Positions 25,412-35,376 of a DNA stretch of 64,000 nt are shown one piece after another. How positions within the stretch are numbered: the first letter of the stretch is position 1; each line of letters starts with the position of its first letter. The notes beneath the pieces are model-generated. The model saw only the letters and a program-made list of their open reading frames with translations, was not told where the DNA came from and searched no databases. This DNA is from Opitutales bacterium (GTDB lineage: Bacteria; Verrucomicrobiota; Verrucomicrobiia; Opitutales; JABSRG01). The stretch covers positions 248,001 to 312,000 of the forward strand of contig JANQKZ010000035.1 in assembly GCA_028280845.1 (NCBI GenBank). The letters run 5' to 3'. Made by a program: the position numbers and the translations under genes.

Positions 25412-26914
25412 TCAACGTATCTTGACGATGCATCTGCGGTAACTGGTCAGTGGCGGGCTGCCTTGGTCCTGCACTTCGAGGATGATATGGAGCGTTTCGC
25501 CCTGGCATTCCGGTGGGACAGTGAACCGGACTTCGCGGGATTGCGGGTTTTGCAGAACAACGGGCTCTCTGCAGGATCCGGCCTCCCGGTAGACCCACCA
25601 ATGAAAGGAAAGGGGATCTCCATCGGGATCGCTCGATTTTTCCGCGCTCAGCGTGAGCACTTCGCCTGGGTCGGTCGTGATCGTGATGACCCGATTGCTG
25701 GAGTCCCCGTTCAACACCGCGACCGGATTGTGGTTGGCTTCATTCCAGTCCATTACACACCAATCCATTCGTGCCTGGAAGTCCGCCTGCATGGCGTGCT
25801 GATACCGTCCGACAGCGTAGTAAGCCCGCTGCTCAGATAAACTGGAGTTGGGATGATCGTCCTCGGCGGGAGCCCAGTGGTTCCGGCCGCCCACGCAGTA
25901 ATAGCGGCCTCCCCAATTTCCCATGGAGGGGTCGTTCGGATCGGACAATCCATTCGGGAGGAAAAATAGAAAAGTCCGCGAATCAAAGTCGGCCACTCCG
26001 GGTTGCTTTTCATGGGTGTGAGTGGGGAAAAGAGCCCCGAGGGGTCCATGTCCCTGGCGCAGGTTTTGGTTCGCCCAGTCAAGGTCCCAAATAGCGGCGT
26101 CGGCCCCGATCATATAATGCTGGCTCATGCCCATCCAAGACCTCGGGGAGAATTCCGAAGCGTTAATGATATAGCTGCTGCCGACCAGGAACAGGTCGGG
26201 AAAGTTATCACGGAGCCACCCCCCCGGTCCTCCCGGGAAAATGCCTGACGACACCATTCGCAATTTGGAAAGAAAGGCCTCCTGTTCTTCCGGGGACCGT
26301 TCCTGGCGGATTGTCCAGATTGCCTGGCTGATTTCGAATTGCTGGGGCTGGCCCACCCAGTCGAGAAACCAGAGTGGTTCGGGGCTGGAATCCACCGCTT
26401 CGATAATCAGGTCTGTCCCGGGGTTGTCTTTCCCGGGGCCGGGAAGGGCGGCGCCGGATGGGTGTGAGTACCCCTTCCTGACTTTACTCTTTAAATAGGA
26501 AGCCGTCGGAAAGTAGGGATCGTGGAGGCGGAGGTTTTCATCTACCTCGTCGTATTTGTCCAGCACCCGATGGATGGTATAATCGCGGTTTACCCAAATT
26601 TTGCTCCGGCCATCATCGATCCGCTCGCTGGAAGCGATGATTCCCTCCACCTCAAATTCATTGGAATAAAGGAGAAACCGGACCAGCGATTGCAGGTCAT
26701 CAGGATCGCCGGTCTCGGGGTCCCCGGGGTAAATATCTTCGTCCACATACCGGTAATTTTCATTTAACTCGATGGGGTCGGTGGAAATTATGATACGGGG
26801 CCGGGCAAATCCGGTGGTCGCGAAAACGATCAAACTTGCACAGACCAGGACTGAACGAAGAGACCGGAGGTGGTTGGAACCATAGGATCGAAATTTTGGA
26901 TAGAGCGTGTTCAT
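25412..26914 (-). CDS. DUF1593 (nucleoside hydrolase-like, Sde0182-type) exported protein
   Basis: About 500 residues from ATG 26914, whose first bases overlap the stop of the upstream gene (ATGA), supporting this start over 26968. Signal peptide: RSVLVCASLIVFATTGFA. The N-terminal domain carries 'PRIIISTDPIEL', 'DPETGDPDDLQSLVRFLLYSNEFEVEGIIAS' (the D-x-D-D cluster resembles the calcium site of inosine-uridine nucleoside hydrolases) and 'WFLDWVGQPQQFEISQAIW'. The C-terminal roughly 90 residues form an Ig-like domain ('SSDPDGDPLSFHWWVYREAG'). Members are often annotated as cellulose-binding or putative carbohydrate hydrolases; the real activity is unsettled. It works with the coupled DUF5060 protein. 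Confidence 0.88.
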   Translation of the reverse strand: MNTLYPKFRSYGSNHLRSLRSVLVCASLIVFATTGFARPRIIISTDPIELNENYRYVDEDIYPGDPETGDPDDLQSLVRFLLYSNEFEVEGIIASSERIDDGRSKIWVNRDYTIHRVLDKYDEVDENLRLHDPYFPTASYLKSKVRKGYSHPSGAALPGPGKDNPGTDLIIEAVDSSPEPLWFLDWVGQPQQFEISQAIWTIRQERSPEEQEAFLSKLRMVSSGIFPGGPGGWLRDNFPDLFLVGSSYIINASEFSPRSWMGMSQHYMIGADAAIWDLDWANQNLRQGHGPLGALFPTHTHEKQPGVADFDSRTFLFFLPNGLSDPNDPSMGNWGGRYYCVGGRNHWAPAEDDHPNSSLSEQRAYYAVGRYQHAMQADFQARMDWCVMDWNEANHNPVAVLNGDSSNRVITITTDPGEVLTLSAEKSSDPDGDPLSFHWWVYREAGSCREPVVLQNPQSREVRFTVPPECQGETLHIILEVQDQGSPPLTSYRRCIVKIR

Positions 26915-28695
26915 CTGGAAAAATCTCCCACGGCGACCGCCCAATCCGAGCGGTGTGGAGCGGTCCACGTATGCTTGCCGGGAGTGAGCATGCCGATGAC
27001 CCGCTCCCGGTAGGGTTTCCGGGTATCCACTGCTACGGCGGGTTGTGCCCCTTTCAGCAAACGGGTGTCTAACCGGATGATATCTGTGTCTTCCCGGTAA
27101 ATGAGGGCATGGCCACCCTCCAGAACAATGAGTCTCATTTCCGGCCCGTCGAAAAAGCTGACCATATCCGGGAGAAAGCGGTTCTGGAAAAAGAGGGAGT
27201 AGGTCTTGATTTGATGCTTCATGTCTACGACAAGCTCTTCTCCTTCAGCCACTTGAATCTCCCGGTTGTCATAGGTCGAGGACCCGAGGCTGTTGGGGGA
27301 GTTGTGCGGCAACATGTTTCCCCAGATGTTGGCGACCCCCCCGGCCATGGCCGAATGCCACATTCCCCGGCGAGTCAGTTCGGGGGTGTAGTCCTTAAAG
27401 CCCCAGTTCTCCACCTGACGTATCCGGAAACGATCCTCTTCGAAGGATGGCTTTTCAGGATGGTGTTGGATGACTTCCTTGTAACGTGGGTACAACGGGC
27501 GGTAACCGGTGTAGCCCATGTAGTCGCCGCCCAACCAGGCCATGTATTTATCCGCAATCGGTGAATTATGGTAAGCATCGATGGGGGGAATGGGAGGCCG
27601 GGGATTCGTGCGAGTCAACCCGACATGGTCGTAGCCTACCCGTCCACCCAGTAAATGATCAAACCCCATGTGGCTTTCCAGAAAATGCTTCCACGCATCC
27701 AGGGCTTCCGGTCGCATCCACCCGTTTTCCAGGTCATACCCATAACCCATACTCCAACCGGGGATGGGACCGAGGCGCGCGGCGAAATACCTCAAATTCC
27801 GGCGATCCATGGCGCTCATATGGCCGCCCGCTATTGATTCGGGCCCCGATTGCTCCCGGCAGGGATCGCAGCCCCAGAACCACATGTGAATGGCCCCGCC
27901 CCTGGCATGCACTTCGCGGATGATGAACTCCAGGGCGCAGTAAACTCGTGGGTCGGGATTCTCACCTTCAAACCAACGCCCGGCCATAGGTATGTGAAAC
28001 CCGGTAAACCCGTGCTGGACGACAAATTCCTGGATATAGGCAAGGAGAGCCGCTGTATCGACCTGGCCATCCCCCTTCAAAAATACAGTCGGGTGCTGGG
28101 CCATGACGTATTGTGGGATAAATACCCTTCCTGACCCCTGCCAACCCCACTTTCCGTTGATCGCTTTAATGAATCCATTCGCCTCCGGATTAGGATTCCT
28201 CCTGATCCTTACTTCTCCGCTCCACCCATCCAGCACGGGGTCCTGGCTGTGGGTCCGAACCGACCATTTTCCGGTTTCCGTCCCCGTAAACCTGAACTTG
28301 AATTGATCCCCTTCGTCGAAAAACAGAGAGGTCGTGATCTGCGTGCCCGAATCCTCGTGCCAAAAAACTGCCCGGGCAGAAAGATCAAAAGGGTTTCCCT
28401 GAACTGCTGGATGGTCGATAGACCACTCCATCAAATCCGACCATATTACTCCCTGCCGCGGCGCGAATGACTTCTGCTGCCCTCCAAATCCTGCTGTTAG
28501 CGCGGTCAGGAAACTAAAAACAACGAAGAACCGGGGGCTGAGATTACTCGGCAAAACATTTGACGCACTGGCGGGGGTCAAAAAGGAAGCAGCGGGGCTT
28601 CCAGCCCAACACGCTTTTCCGCACCTTGCTCGAAGTGAAATTTGCCTCGGCCAGCGCGTCAATTTTTCGGCAGAGTGCTCTAGTAAAGTTTTCAT
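26911..28695 (-). CDS. DUF5060 / glycosidase-like exported protein
   Basis: From ATG 28695 the product has about 594 residues. After an export signal (PRFFVVFSFLTALTAGFGG) an Ig-like DUF5060 domain follows ('VFWHEDSGTQITTSLFFDEGDQFKFRFTGTETGKWSVRT'), then a TIM-barrel, glycosidase-like core with 'FHIPMAGRWFEGENPDPRVY', 'HMWFWGCDPCREQ', 'SMGYGYDLENGWMRPEALDAW' and 'GMWHSAMAGGVANIWGN'. A small C-terminal domain ends at a 4-bp overlap with the DUF1593 gene. The first roughly 47 residues before the signal peptide are odd (basic, Cys/Ala-rich) and include a hairpin-bearing DNA stretch at 28585-28602, so the true start may be TTG 28554. Substrate unknown; glycan hydrolysis is inferred from fold. 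Confidence 0.8.
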   Translation of the reverse strand: MKTLLEHSAEKLTRWPRQISLRARCGKACWAGSPAASFLTPASASNVLPSNLSPRFFVVFSFLTALTAGFGGQQKSFAPRQGVIWSDLMEWSIDHPAVQGNPFDLSARAVFWHEDSGTQITTSLFFDEGDQFKFRFTGTETGKWSVRTHSQDPVLDGWSGEVRIRRNPNPEANGFIKAINGKWGWQGSGRVFIPQYVMAQHPTVFLKGDGQVDTAALLAYIQEFVVQHGFTGFHIPMAGRWFEGENPDPRVYCALEFIIREVHARGGAIHMWFWGCDPCREQSGPESIAGGHMSAMDRRNLRYFAARLGPIPGWSMGYGYDLENGWMRPEALDAWKHFLESHMGFDHLLGGRVGYDHVGLTRTNPRPPIPPIDAYHNSPIADKYMAWLGGDYMGYTGYRPLYPRYKEVIQHHPEKPSFEEDRFRIRQVENWGFKDYTPELTRRGMWHSAMAGGVANIWGNMLPHNSPNSLGSSTYDNREIQVAEGEELVVDMKHQIKTYSLFFQNRFLPDMVSFFDGPEMRLIVLEGGHALIYREDTDIIRLDTRLLKGAQPAVAVDTRKPYRERVIGMLTPGKHTWTAPHRSDWAVAVGDFSR

Positions 28696-29164
28696 GTTTG
28701 ATTCAAAATCCGATGTTTTATTTTGAAAATGAAATAAATGGCCATGGTCAAGCCCTTCTACACGGAAGTAACTGGTGGGATGGATAAAGGTCTTAACTGA
28801 GCACAATTTGATCTACGAAGTCTATCCTTGTGTAGGATTCATGACTAAATATCAGCCCATATAACCGGTATGCCTCGAATGGCACTAAGCTAAGGCAAGG
28901 ATACAAACTTTCTAGCCACGTTGACAAGCAAAGGCCCTACAATTGAGCTTAGTTCGTAGGGCCTCCTGCTTGCAGGATGGCCGCCAACCCCTGAAAAGGT
29001 GCTTAACTTAAGACCATTCCGGTATGTCTCTTTATTTATGCTCCCTGATTTTTTGAATTTTGACTGAATGGGGCGCGCAATTGATTGGTCTATATATTTT
29101 AATTTCAAAAAAATTGCTCGACTGAGATAAGGATGTCAAAGGGAATGGCTGGACCCAGCTCGTG
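28696..29164. other. Divergent intergenic region with operator-like and REP-like elements
   Basis: Separates the DUF5060 gene (-) from the broken beta-helix gene (+). TTATTTT-GAAAAT-GAAATAA (28718-28737) matches, with one mismatch, the palindrome family described at 21029. TATTTT-AATTTC-AAAAAA (29095-29112) is a weaker match facing the plus-strand gene. The middle holds a compact palindromic element (28911-28984, listed separately). Confidence 0.4.
28911..28984. repeat. REP/BIME-like pair of inverted palindromic units
   Basis: Two head-to-head units. The plus-strand unit (28957-28984) reads TAGGGCC, TCCTGC-TT-GCAGGA, then TGGCCGC: a hairpin with GGCC ends that pair with each other. The minus-strand unit (28940 down to about 28913) reads TAGGGCC, TTTGCTTGTCAA, CGTGGC. 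GGCCCTAC (28933-28940) and GTAGGGCC (28956-28963) are exact inverse copies that join them. A third unit lies at 56990-57017. Imperfect inverted flanks (near 28875 and 29005) may mark the ends of a longer element. Confidence 0.6.
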
Positions 29165-30717
29165 ATGCGAAAACTCCAATTGAAAAGAATTTTGTGGGTG
29201 GTCTTTCCGGGGGTATTAGCAGCCGCCGACTACTACGTCCACAACTTGGAAGGGCGGGATGACCGGGACGGGTTGAGCCCAGCCACGGCCTTGCACACGG
29301 TGGAAGCTGCCCTGGCGCGATGTCAGCTGGGGGAAGGCCAGGACCGGGTCTTTTTGTTGCCATCCCACGAACCCTACCGGGGAACGATCCTGATTGAAAA
29401 CAAAGGATACGATCCGGAAGCCCCGTTGGTGATTGATGGAGGCGGCAACTGGCTGGTCGGGTCCGTACCGGTTTCACCCGGGGAATGGAAACGGGACGCC
29501 GGGCACATGGACATTTATTTCCTTGAGGGAGTCCGAGATAACCAAGGGAAATCGGATGATTTCTTCTTCGTCATTATCAACGGCGTCGCACAAATGATGG
29601 GTCGCTCCCGGCTCCAACAGGATATCGCCACTCCGGAGGTGGACGACTTGGAACCAGGTGAATGGACCATCCGTTCCGGCCGCTTGTATGTACGGTTACG
29701 CCCCGGATTTTCAATTCGTGATAGCCAGATTGAATTGGTGAAGACCAAGATCGGTGTGCATGTCGCCGGTCCGGTGAACAGCGTGGAGATTCGCAATATC
29801 CGGACTAAATTTTTCTGGGCGGATGGTTTTGGGCTTCATGGGCAAGGCCAGGATATCCGGATCCATGAAGTTGAGGGGAGTTACAACTGGAATCAGGGCA
29901 TCAGCTCGCATGGCTCGACCCGGTATGTCCTGCGTGATGCAGTATTCCTGGGTAACATGGAAGGGTTGGTTAACGTGCACCACTCCGAGTCGGAAAACTA
30001 CCAGGTCTTACAAGCGGATTCATGGAATTGGGAGTTCAAGTTTCGGGATCCTGGACACCACCGGTTTTTCGACAGTTTTTTCTATACCACCGTGCTCATC
30101 AATTCTACCTCGGTGAGCCGGGTGTAGACGTCTCCTTCACTGACTGCGTTCTGTAGATTCCTGAAGACAATCCGGAGGAGGTGTTGTTTGAGAACAGGGG
30201 GAGGTTGGAATTTCATAAGTGCACACTGGTCAACCTCACACAAAAGTCCCTCGAGGCGGACTTTATTAATAAGGACACCTTGCTGCACCGGATTAATGGG
30301 ACTGCGGTGAGAGGGTGTGTTGAACTGGAGACCCTGCTGGCCGGAGGAAAGGGAGGGGTGGGGGCGAGCTTATCGCCGCTCATACAGGCCCGCGTTCGGG
30401 ACTATTTGAGTGGGAAATTGGAAGGAGCGGGTTTCGCCCTCACCGGTAGTGAGATTGGGAAAGATCAGATTTCACTGGTTTTCAATTTCCCGGTAGATTT
30501 CCTGTCACACCGTGCGGGGATCCGGGTGTTTGATGCTGGCGGACGGGAATTCGATGAGGCCGTTTATGAGTTCAAGGACTTTGGCCGGCGAGTCACAGTG
30601 AGCGGGTTTTGCCCCAGCCGGGCCTACCGAATTTACATCACGGATGAACTGCGCTCGACCCGAGGCCGTTTTGGAATTCGTGAGCCAATAGAAATTGGAT
30701 TCCCGGAGGGGATTTGA
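29165..30717 (+). pseudogene. Broken right-handed beta-helix (polysaccharide lyase-like) gene
   Basis: An exported beta-helix protein split by two lesions. The first part (29165-30127, about 320 residues) has a leader (KRILWVVFPGVLAAADYYVHNLEG), the 'GRDDRDGLSPATALHTVEAAL' start typical of parallel beta-helix proteins, and rung-like repeats ('VEIRNIRTKFFWADGFGLHGQGQDIRIHEVEG'). It runs into a stop at 30125. The continuation (GVDVSFTDCVL, stop TAG at 30154-30156, then IPEDNPEEVLFENRGRLEFHKCTLVNLTQKS) lies in another frame to 30717. So a frameshift near 30105-30120 and a nonsense codon both interrupt it. The combined length of about 518 residues would be normal. A sequencing error could explain one lesion but hardly both. 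Confidence 0.65.
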
Positions 30718-30728
30718 TCCGCCCTCGG

Positions 30729-31466
30729 TCAGAGGCCCTGTAGGAATTGCTGGAAAAAATGCTTAATGCGATGAGTCTCGACGCCATGGACGATGAGCTC
30801 GACTCCGTCTTCCTTGAAGGCAGTGACCTTTTCAGGGGTGAGGGCGAACATGCCAACCGCTTTTCCCGCCCCGCGGCATTTTTCGCGGATAGTGCGAACG
30901 ACCTCCAGGAGTTCGGAGTCATCCATTTGGCCGGGTTTCCCTAGCTGGGCGGAGAGGTCGTAGGTCCCCAAATATACCAGGTCAATGCGCTCGATTTTGA
31001 GAATGTCGTCGAGCTGATCCACCGCAGCCAAAGTTTCCACGATGGGAATAAACCAGGGTCTGGATGCGTTTGTATCCGAATATTGAATACCATACTGGTT
31101 TCCCCTGACAAAGGGATTAAACCCCCGAGTTCCGGTCGGAGGGAAGTCCATCATGGCTGCGGCCTTTTGGAAATCCTCCACCCCGGTTAACTGTGGGAAG
31201 ATCACCCCGCCCGCTCCGGCATCGAGGACGCGTTGGACTTCAACGGGATCCTTCCCGCTTACGCGGACCAGGGCCCGCCCCCCATTGCGCTCGCAAGCCA
31301 TCATATCGGCAAGCAGGGAGGCATAGTCGTAGGTGCCGTGCTCACAATCGAGGAGGTGCACCTTGATGCCGGCCTGGGTGAGCATTTCGGTCAGGAGGGG
31401 ATCGGGCAAAATTCGCCAGATTCCGTCCAGACTTGTTTGGTCAGGGTTTCCAGGAATCATGGTCAT
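30729..31466 (-). CDS. HpcH/HpaI-family aldolase
   Basis: Class II, metal-dependent pyruvate aldolase, 245 residues. Cleaves 2-keto-3-deoxy acids to pyruvate and an aldehyde. Signatures: '[34 protein letters not shown]', '[23 protein letters not shown]', 'GTRGFNPF', '[17 protein letters not shown]' (metal Glu) and '[14 protein letters not shown]' (metal Asp). Members include RhmA/YfaU, HpaI and macrophomate synthase-like enzymes. It is the last gene of the 13-gene operon, overlapping the preceding aldolase gene by 4 bp. Two aldolases in one operon suggest two alternative cleavage substrates, or recycling of a by-product. Confidence 0.93.
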   Translation of the reverse strand: MTMIPGNPDQTSLDGIWRILPDPLLTEMLTQAGIKVHLLDCEHGTYDYASLLADMMACERNGGRALVRVSGKDPVEVQRVLDAGAGGVIFPQLTGVEDFQKAAAMMDFPPTGTRGFNPFVRGNQYGIQYSDTNASRPWFIPIVETLAAVDQLDDILKIERIDLVYLGTYDLSAQLGKPGQMDDSELLEVVRTIREKCRGAGKAVGMFALTPEKVTAFKEDGVELIVHGVETHRIKHFFQQFLQGL

Positions 31467-32497
31467 TGTGGGCTTGTCACCGGGGAGGCGGCATTCTTTT
31501 TGGCGTGGGCCAGGTCGCTGGCAACGTCGATGATCCAGTCTTCCTGGCCTGCCATGGCTTTGCGTCGGCCAAGCTCAACCAGGATTTCGCGCGGGTCGAT
31601 CCCGAACTGTTCGCCGGCTTTCTTCGCATGGAGGAGAAAGGTGGAATACACCCCGGCATAACCGATGGTAATGGCGTCGCGGTTGGGGATTGGCTGGAAG
31701 GGCATCATCGGCGCCAGGATATACTCGGCGGCATCGCAGAGTTTGAAAGCGTCGAGACCGGTATCGAGTCCCATCTTGTTGAAAACCGCCGCAAGGAGTT
31801 CCGTGGCGGCGTTGCCTGCCCCGGCCCCAAGTCCACGAAGGCAGCCGTCGATCTGTTCGGCGCCGGCCTCGTAGGCGGCGATACTGTTGGCGATGGCCTG
31901 GCCAAGATTGTTGTGGGCGTGGAATCCGACCTGGCATTTTAAGGCGGATTTGAAAGCGGCCACTCGCGCGGCGGCGTCCTGGGGCAGCATAGCACCGGCG
32001 GAATCGACGACATAAACACAATCGGCGCCGTAGCTCTCCATCAGGAGGGCCTGTTCGGTAAGCACCTCGGGTGGGCGCATATGAGCCATCATGAGAAATC
32101 CTACCGTTTCCATGCCCATTTCTTTGGCCAACCCGAAATGCTGTTCGGATACATCGGCCTCGGTACATTGGGTGGCGATGCGGAGAATTTGGGCGCCGCG
32201 TCTGGCAGCTTCCTTTAACTCCTTCTGCGTGCCTACTCCGGGCAGGAGGAGGGCCGCGATGCGAGCGTTACGGCAGGTCTCGGCCGCGGTTTCGATCAGT
32301 TCCATTTCGGAAGTTTTTGAGTAGCCATACTGGATGGACGATCCGGACAGGCCATCCCCATGAGAGACTTCAATAACCGGAACCCCGGCGTCGTCCAGGG
32401 CTTGGCAAACCTGCTTGACCTGGTCGAGGGTGAATTGGTGACGCATCGGGTGAGACCCGTCGCGCAAGCTGCTATCGGTGATACGTGGAGGTTTCAT
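31463..32497 (-). CDS. mhpE: 4-hydroxy-2-oxovalerate aldolase (MhpE/DmpG type)
   Basis: 344-residue HMGL-like TIM barrel with the C-terminal communication domain, full length. '[19 protein letters not shown]' is the metal/catalytic start of the family (Arg and Asp of L-R-D-G), '[19 protein letters not shown]' binds substrate, '[17 protein letters not shown]' gives the H-x-H metal ligands, and '[17 protein letters not shown]' belongs to the region that docks with the dehydrogenase partner. It cleaves 4-hydroxy-2-oxopentanoate to pyruvate and acetaldehyde, which is channelled to the partner. It overlaps the dehydrogenase stop by 4 bp, the gene order expected for a channelling complex. In aromatic pathways these genes sit with meta-cleavage genes; none is present here. 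Confidence 0.93.
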   Translation of the reverse strand: MKPPRITDSSLRDGSHPMRHQFTLDQVKQVCQALDDAGVPVIEVSHGDGLSGSSIQYGYSKTSEMELIETAAETCRNARIAALLLPGVGTQKELKEAARRGAQILRIATQCTEADVSEQHFGLAKEMGMETVGFLMMAHMRPPEVLTEQALLMESYGADCVYVVDSAGAMLPQDAAARVAAFKSALKCQVGFHAHNNLGQAIANSIAAYEAGAEQIDGCLRGLGAGAGNAATELLAAVFNKMGLDTGLDAFKLCDAAEYILAPMMPFQPIPNRDAITIGYAGVYSTFLLHAKKAGEQFGIDPREILVELGRRKAMAGQEDWIIDVASDLAHAKKNAASPVTSPQ

Positions 32498-33414
32498 GAG
32501 GCTGTGGCGGAAGGGGCATTAAGAAACTGGGCGGCGAGGGTCTGGCCGACCCTCCAGGCTGAGGCGGTCATGATATCCAGGTTCCCGGCATACGTCGGGA
32601 GAAAGTCACCGGTGCCTTCCACTTCGAGCAGGAGAGTCACCGTGCGGCGTTGGCCACCTGGGGTATTCACCGTGTCCAGGATGGGTTCGCCCTTCAAGCG
32701 GTAGCCGGGCACATACTCCTGGACGGAACTGACCATCTCCACGATACTACGGGTAATTTCGTTTTCATCAAAGTCTCCGGCGGGCATGGCGTAGATGGTA
32801 TTGCGCATATGGATGGGGGGATCGGCCGGGTTGAGGATGATGATCGCCTTACCGCGTTTGGCGCGGCCGAGGGCTTCCAACCCGCGGGAAGTGGTAAAGG
32901 TAAACTCGTCGATGTTCTGTCGTGTGCCCGGCCCGGCGGAGGCGCTGGCAATCGTGCTGACAATCTCGGCATATTCAACTTGGGTCACCTGGCTAATGGC
33001 ATGGACCAGGGGAATCGTAGCCTGTCCGCCGCAGGTAATCATGTTTAAATTGGAGGCGCCGAGGTGTTCGTTCAAGTTGGCTGGGGGAACGACGTAAGGG
33101 CCGATTGCCGCGGGGGTCAGGTCAATGGCCGTAATCCCTGCTTCCTCGTAACGAGGGGCGTTATACTGGTGGGCCCGGGCACTTGTGGCCTCGAAGACGA
33201 TTTTTATTTCAGGATCCTCCAGGATGGCTTCAATCCCCTGGTCAGAGGCGGACACTCCCAGTTCGCGGGCGCGCGCCAATCCTTCCGATTTCGGGTCGAT
33301 CCCGGCAAAAAGCGCAAGATCGAGGCGTTCCGGTTTCCGGAGAATTTTCAACATCAGGTCGGACCCGATGTTCCCCGTTCCGAGAATAGCGGTTTTGATG
33401 GTTTTGGATGGCAT
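32494..33414 (-). CDS. mhpF: Acetaldehyde dehydrogenase, acylating (MhpF/DmpF type)
   Basis: 306 residues, full length. Oxidises an aldehyde with NAD+ and CoA to an acyl-CoA; acetaldehyde is the classical substrate. The Rossmann start is '[19 protein letters not shown]', the catalytic Cys128 lies in [14 protein letters not shown], and '[33 protein letters not shown]' and '[14 protein letters not shown]' are family hallmarks. It precedes and overlaps its aldolase partner, so the two should form the known heterotetramer that channels the aldehyde. If the aldolase substrate carries an extra hydroxyl, glycolaldehyde or lactaldehyde would be the aldehyde here; this is inference. Confidence 0.94.
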   Translation of the reverse strand: MPSKTIKTAILGTGNIGSDLMLKILRKPERLDLALFAGIDPKSEGLARARELGVSASDQGIEAILEDPEIKIVFEATSARAHQYNAPRYEEAGITAIDLTPAAIGPYVVPPANLNEHLGASNLNMITCGGQATIPLVHAISQVTQVEYAEIVSTIASASAGPGTRQNIDEFTFTTSRGLEALGRAKRGKAIIILNPADPPIHMRNTIYAMPAGDFDENEITRSIVEMVSSVQEYVPGYRLKGEPILDTVNTPGGQRRTVTLLLEVEGTGDFLPTYAGNLDIMTASAWRVGQTLAAQFLNAPSATAS

Positions 33415-33441
33415 GGAATGGGTTTCGGTTGGTTAATGCGT

Positions 33442-35376
33442 TTAATGGGTGGATTGCTCAATATGCCGCCCGCGTTGGAGGGCTTGAATAATCTGGTCGG
33501 CATCATAGACGCAGCCGGACCATGTGCCTCCCGAGGCCTGTTGTAGAGCTGCCCACAGGCGGGTGTCGTCGTGAACCCGCGAATCGGGTTTCAATTCCGG
33601 ATGGGGGCCTCGCGATTGAAATTCGGAAGGGTCAACCATGGCCTGGATGGACCCGCGAAGTCGCCGGGTATCGACCTCGATTTCGATAATGTCACCATCC
33701 CGCACTCGCCCGATAGGGCCGTCCGCCCAAGCTTCCGGGCTGATGTGCCCGATGCAAGCGCCAGTGGAGACTCCGGAAAACCGGCCGTCTGTGAGCAGGG
33801 GTATGGTGGAGCCGTCCCGGGTGTGTTTGAGGGCGGAGGTGACCTGGTAGGTTTCCGGCATCCCACAGCCGGGGCCGAGTCCGATCAGGACCATGACGTC
33901 CCCCGGGCTGACTTTGTGTTCCTTGAGGGCGGTAATGGCGGATCGTTCACTGGTAAAAACGCGGGCGGGCCCTTTGTGGCGGTAAACACCGTCTGCCCCG
34001 ATGACTTCCGGGGCGATAGCTGTGCTTTTGACCAAAGCGCCTTCCGGGGCCAAGTTGCCGGTTAAAAAGGTGATGGTTCCACCTAAGCCCTTTTCACGTG
34101 CCCGTTTCGGGTCCATGATGACGTCGTCCGGATCGACCCCATCCCGTTCAAACAGCAGGTCACGGAGGCGTCGGCGCCGATCGGATTTTTCCCACCAATC
34201 GAGGTTCGTCCCCAGGGGAAAGCCGGAAACGGTGTCGGTGTCGGTTTTCAATAAGCCGGCGTTCCTCAAGTGCAACATGATTTCCGGAACACCCCCGGCG
34301 AGGAACACCTGGACGGTGGGGAAATGCCTGGGGCCATTTGGCAGAACGTCCACCAGCCGGGGCACTGAGGCATTGATTCGGGCCCAATCTTCGACCTTTG
34401 GAATGTTCAAGCCGGCGGCGTGGGCAATCGCGGGCAGGTGCAAGACGAGGTTGGTGGAGCCACCCACCGCCGCGTGGACGACCATGGCATTATACACAGA
34501 ATCGTCAGTCAGGATATCGCTCATGGCCGTTCTGCGCTTCGATAATTCGATCAGGGCGGTAGCGGACCGACGGGCGAGATCTTTCCATATTACTGCCCCG
34601 GACGGGCTGAGCGCTCCGTGAGTCAGGGTAATGCCCAAGGCTTCACCCACCACCTGGCTGGTAGCGGCGGTACCCATGAACTGGCATCCTCCCCCAGGGG
34701 ACCCGCAGGCCCGGCATCCCATGTCTGCGGCATATTCCAGGGTAATTTCTCTGCGGGCGAAACGGGTGGACAGGGTCTGGACTGCTCCGGCGTCTTCCGC
34801 TCCCTGGGCCGGAAGGGTAACGCCGCCCGGGACAATAATTCCCGGCAAGAAGCTGGATCCGGCCAACGCAATCATCATAGCGGGCAATCCCTTGTCACAG
34901 GTGGCGATGCCCAGGATACCTTTCCGGTTGGGTAAGGAACGGATCAACCGTCTGAGGACAATAGCCGCATCGTTGCGGTAGGGCAGGCTGTCCAGCATAC
35001 CGGCCGTCCCATTGGTGCGCCCATCGCATGGATCGCTGCAAGCAGCGGCAAAAGGAATGACCCCGGCGTCCTTAAAGGTATGGGCTGCTTCCTCGACGAG
35101 GAGGCCCACCTCCCAGTGCCCGGTGTGGAATCCCAGGGCGATCGGGGTGCCATCTGGATTCCGCAAGCCACCCTGGGTGCTGAGGATGAGGAATTCCGGT
35201 CTCCCCAGGAGTTTCGGGTTCCAACCCATGCCCGCGTTTTGGGTCCAGCCAAACAAATCGCCGCTCGACATTGACGCCAGTTGATTGGGTTCGAGAGGTA
35301 AGGAACCTTCGGGGCCCGCCCCTGAGGTCTTAAAATTGTAAATTTCCTCTGATTTTGACTCCAGTATATCAGTCAT
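33442..35376 (-). CDS. IlvD/Edd-family pentonate dehydratase (YjhG/YagF-like)
   Basis: About 644 residues from ATG 35376 ([17 protein letters not shown]); ATG 35388 is a second choice. It matches the xylonate dehydratase YjhG/YagF branch along its whole length: 'GELPL'-like start, '[17 protein letters not shown]', '[18 protein letters not shown]', '[24 protein letters not shown]', '[16 protein letters not shown]', '[23 protein letters not shown]' and '[20 protein letters not shown]'. The Cys in SDPCDGR, ATCDKG and the GCRACG-GGGC cluster hold the Fe-S centre. It should dehydrate a pentonate or deoxyaldonate to its 2-keto-3-deoxy acid, the step just before aldol cleavage by the downstream aldolases. 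It overlaps the TIM-barrel isomerase gene upstream by 8 bp. Confidence 0.93.
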   Translation of the reverse strand: MTDILESKSEEIYNFKTSGAGPEGSLPLEPNQLASMSSGDLFGWTQNAGMGWNPKLLGRPEFLILSTQGGLRNPDGTPIALGFHTGHWEVGLLVEEAAHTFKDAGVIPFAAACSDPCDGRTNGTAGMLDSLPYRNDAAIVLRRLIRSLPNRKGILGIATCDKGLPAMMIALAGSSFLPGIIVPGGVTLPAQGAEDAGAVQTLSTRFARREITLEYAADMGCRACGSPGGGCQFMGTAATSQVVGEALGITLTHGALSPSGAVIWKDLARRSATALIELSKRRTAMSDILTDDSVYNAMVVHAAVGGSTNLVLHLPAIAHAAGLNIPKVEDWARINASVPRLVDVLPNGPRHFPTVQVFLAGGVPEIMLHLRNAGLLKTDTDTVSGFPLGTNLDWWEKSDRRRRLRDLLFERDGVDPDDVIMDPKRAREKGLGGTITFLTGNLAPEGALVKSTAIAPEVIGADGVYRHKGPARVFTSERSAITALKEHKVSPGDVMVLIGLGPGCGMPETYQVTSALKHTRDGSTIPLLTDGRFSGVSTGACIGHISPEAWADGPIGRVRDGDIIEIEVDTRRLRGSIQAMVDPSEFQSRGPHPELKPDSRVHDDTRLWAALQQASGGTWSGCVYDADQIIQALQRGRHIEQSTH

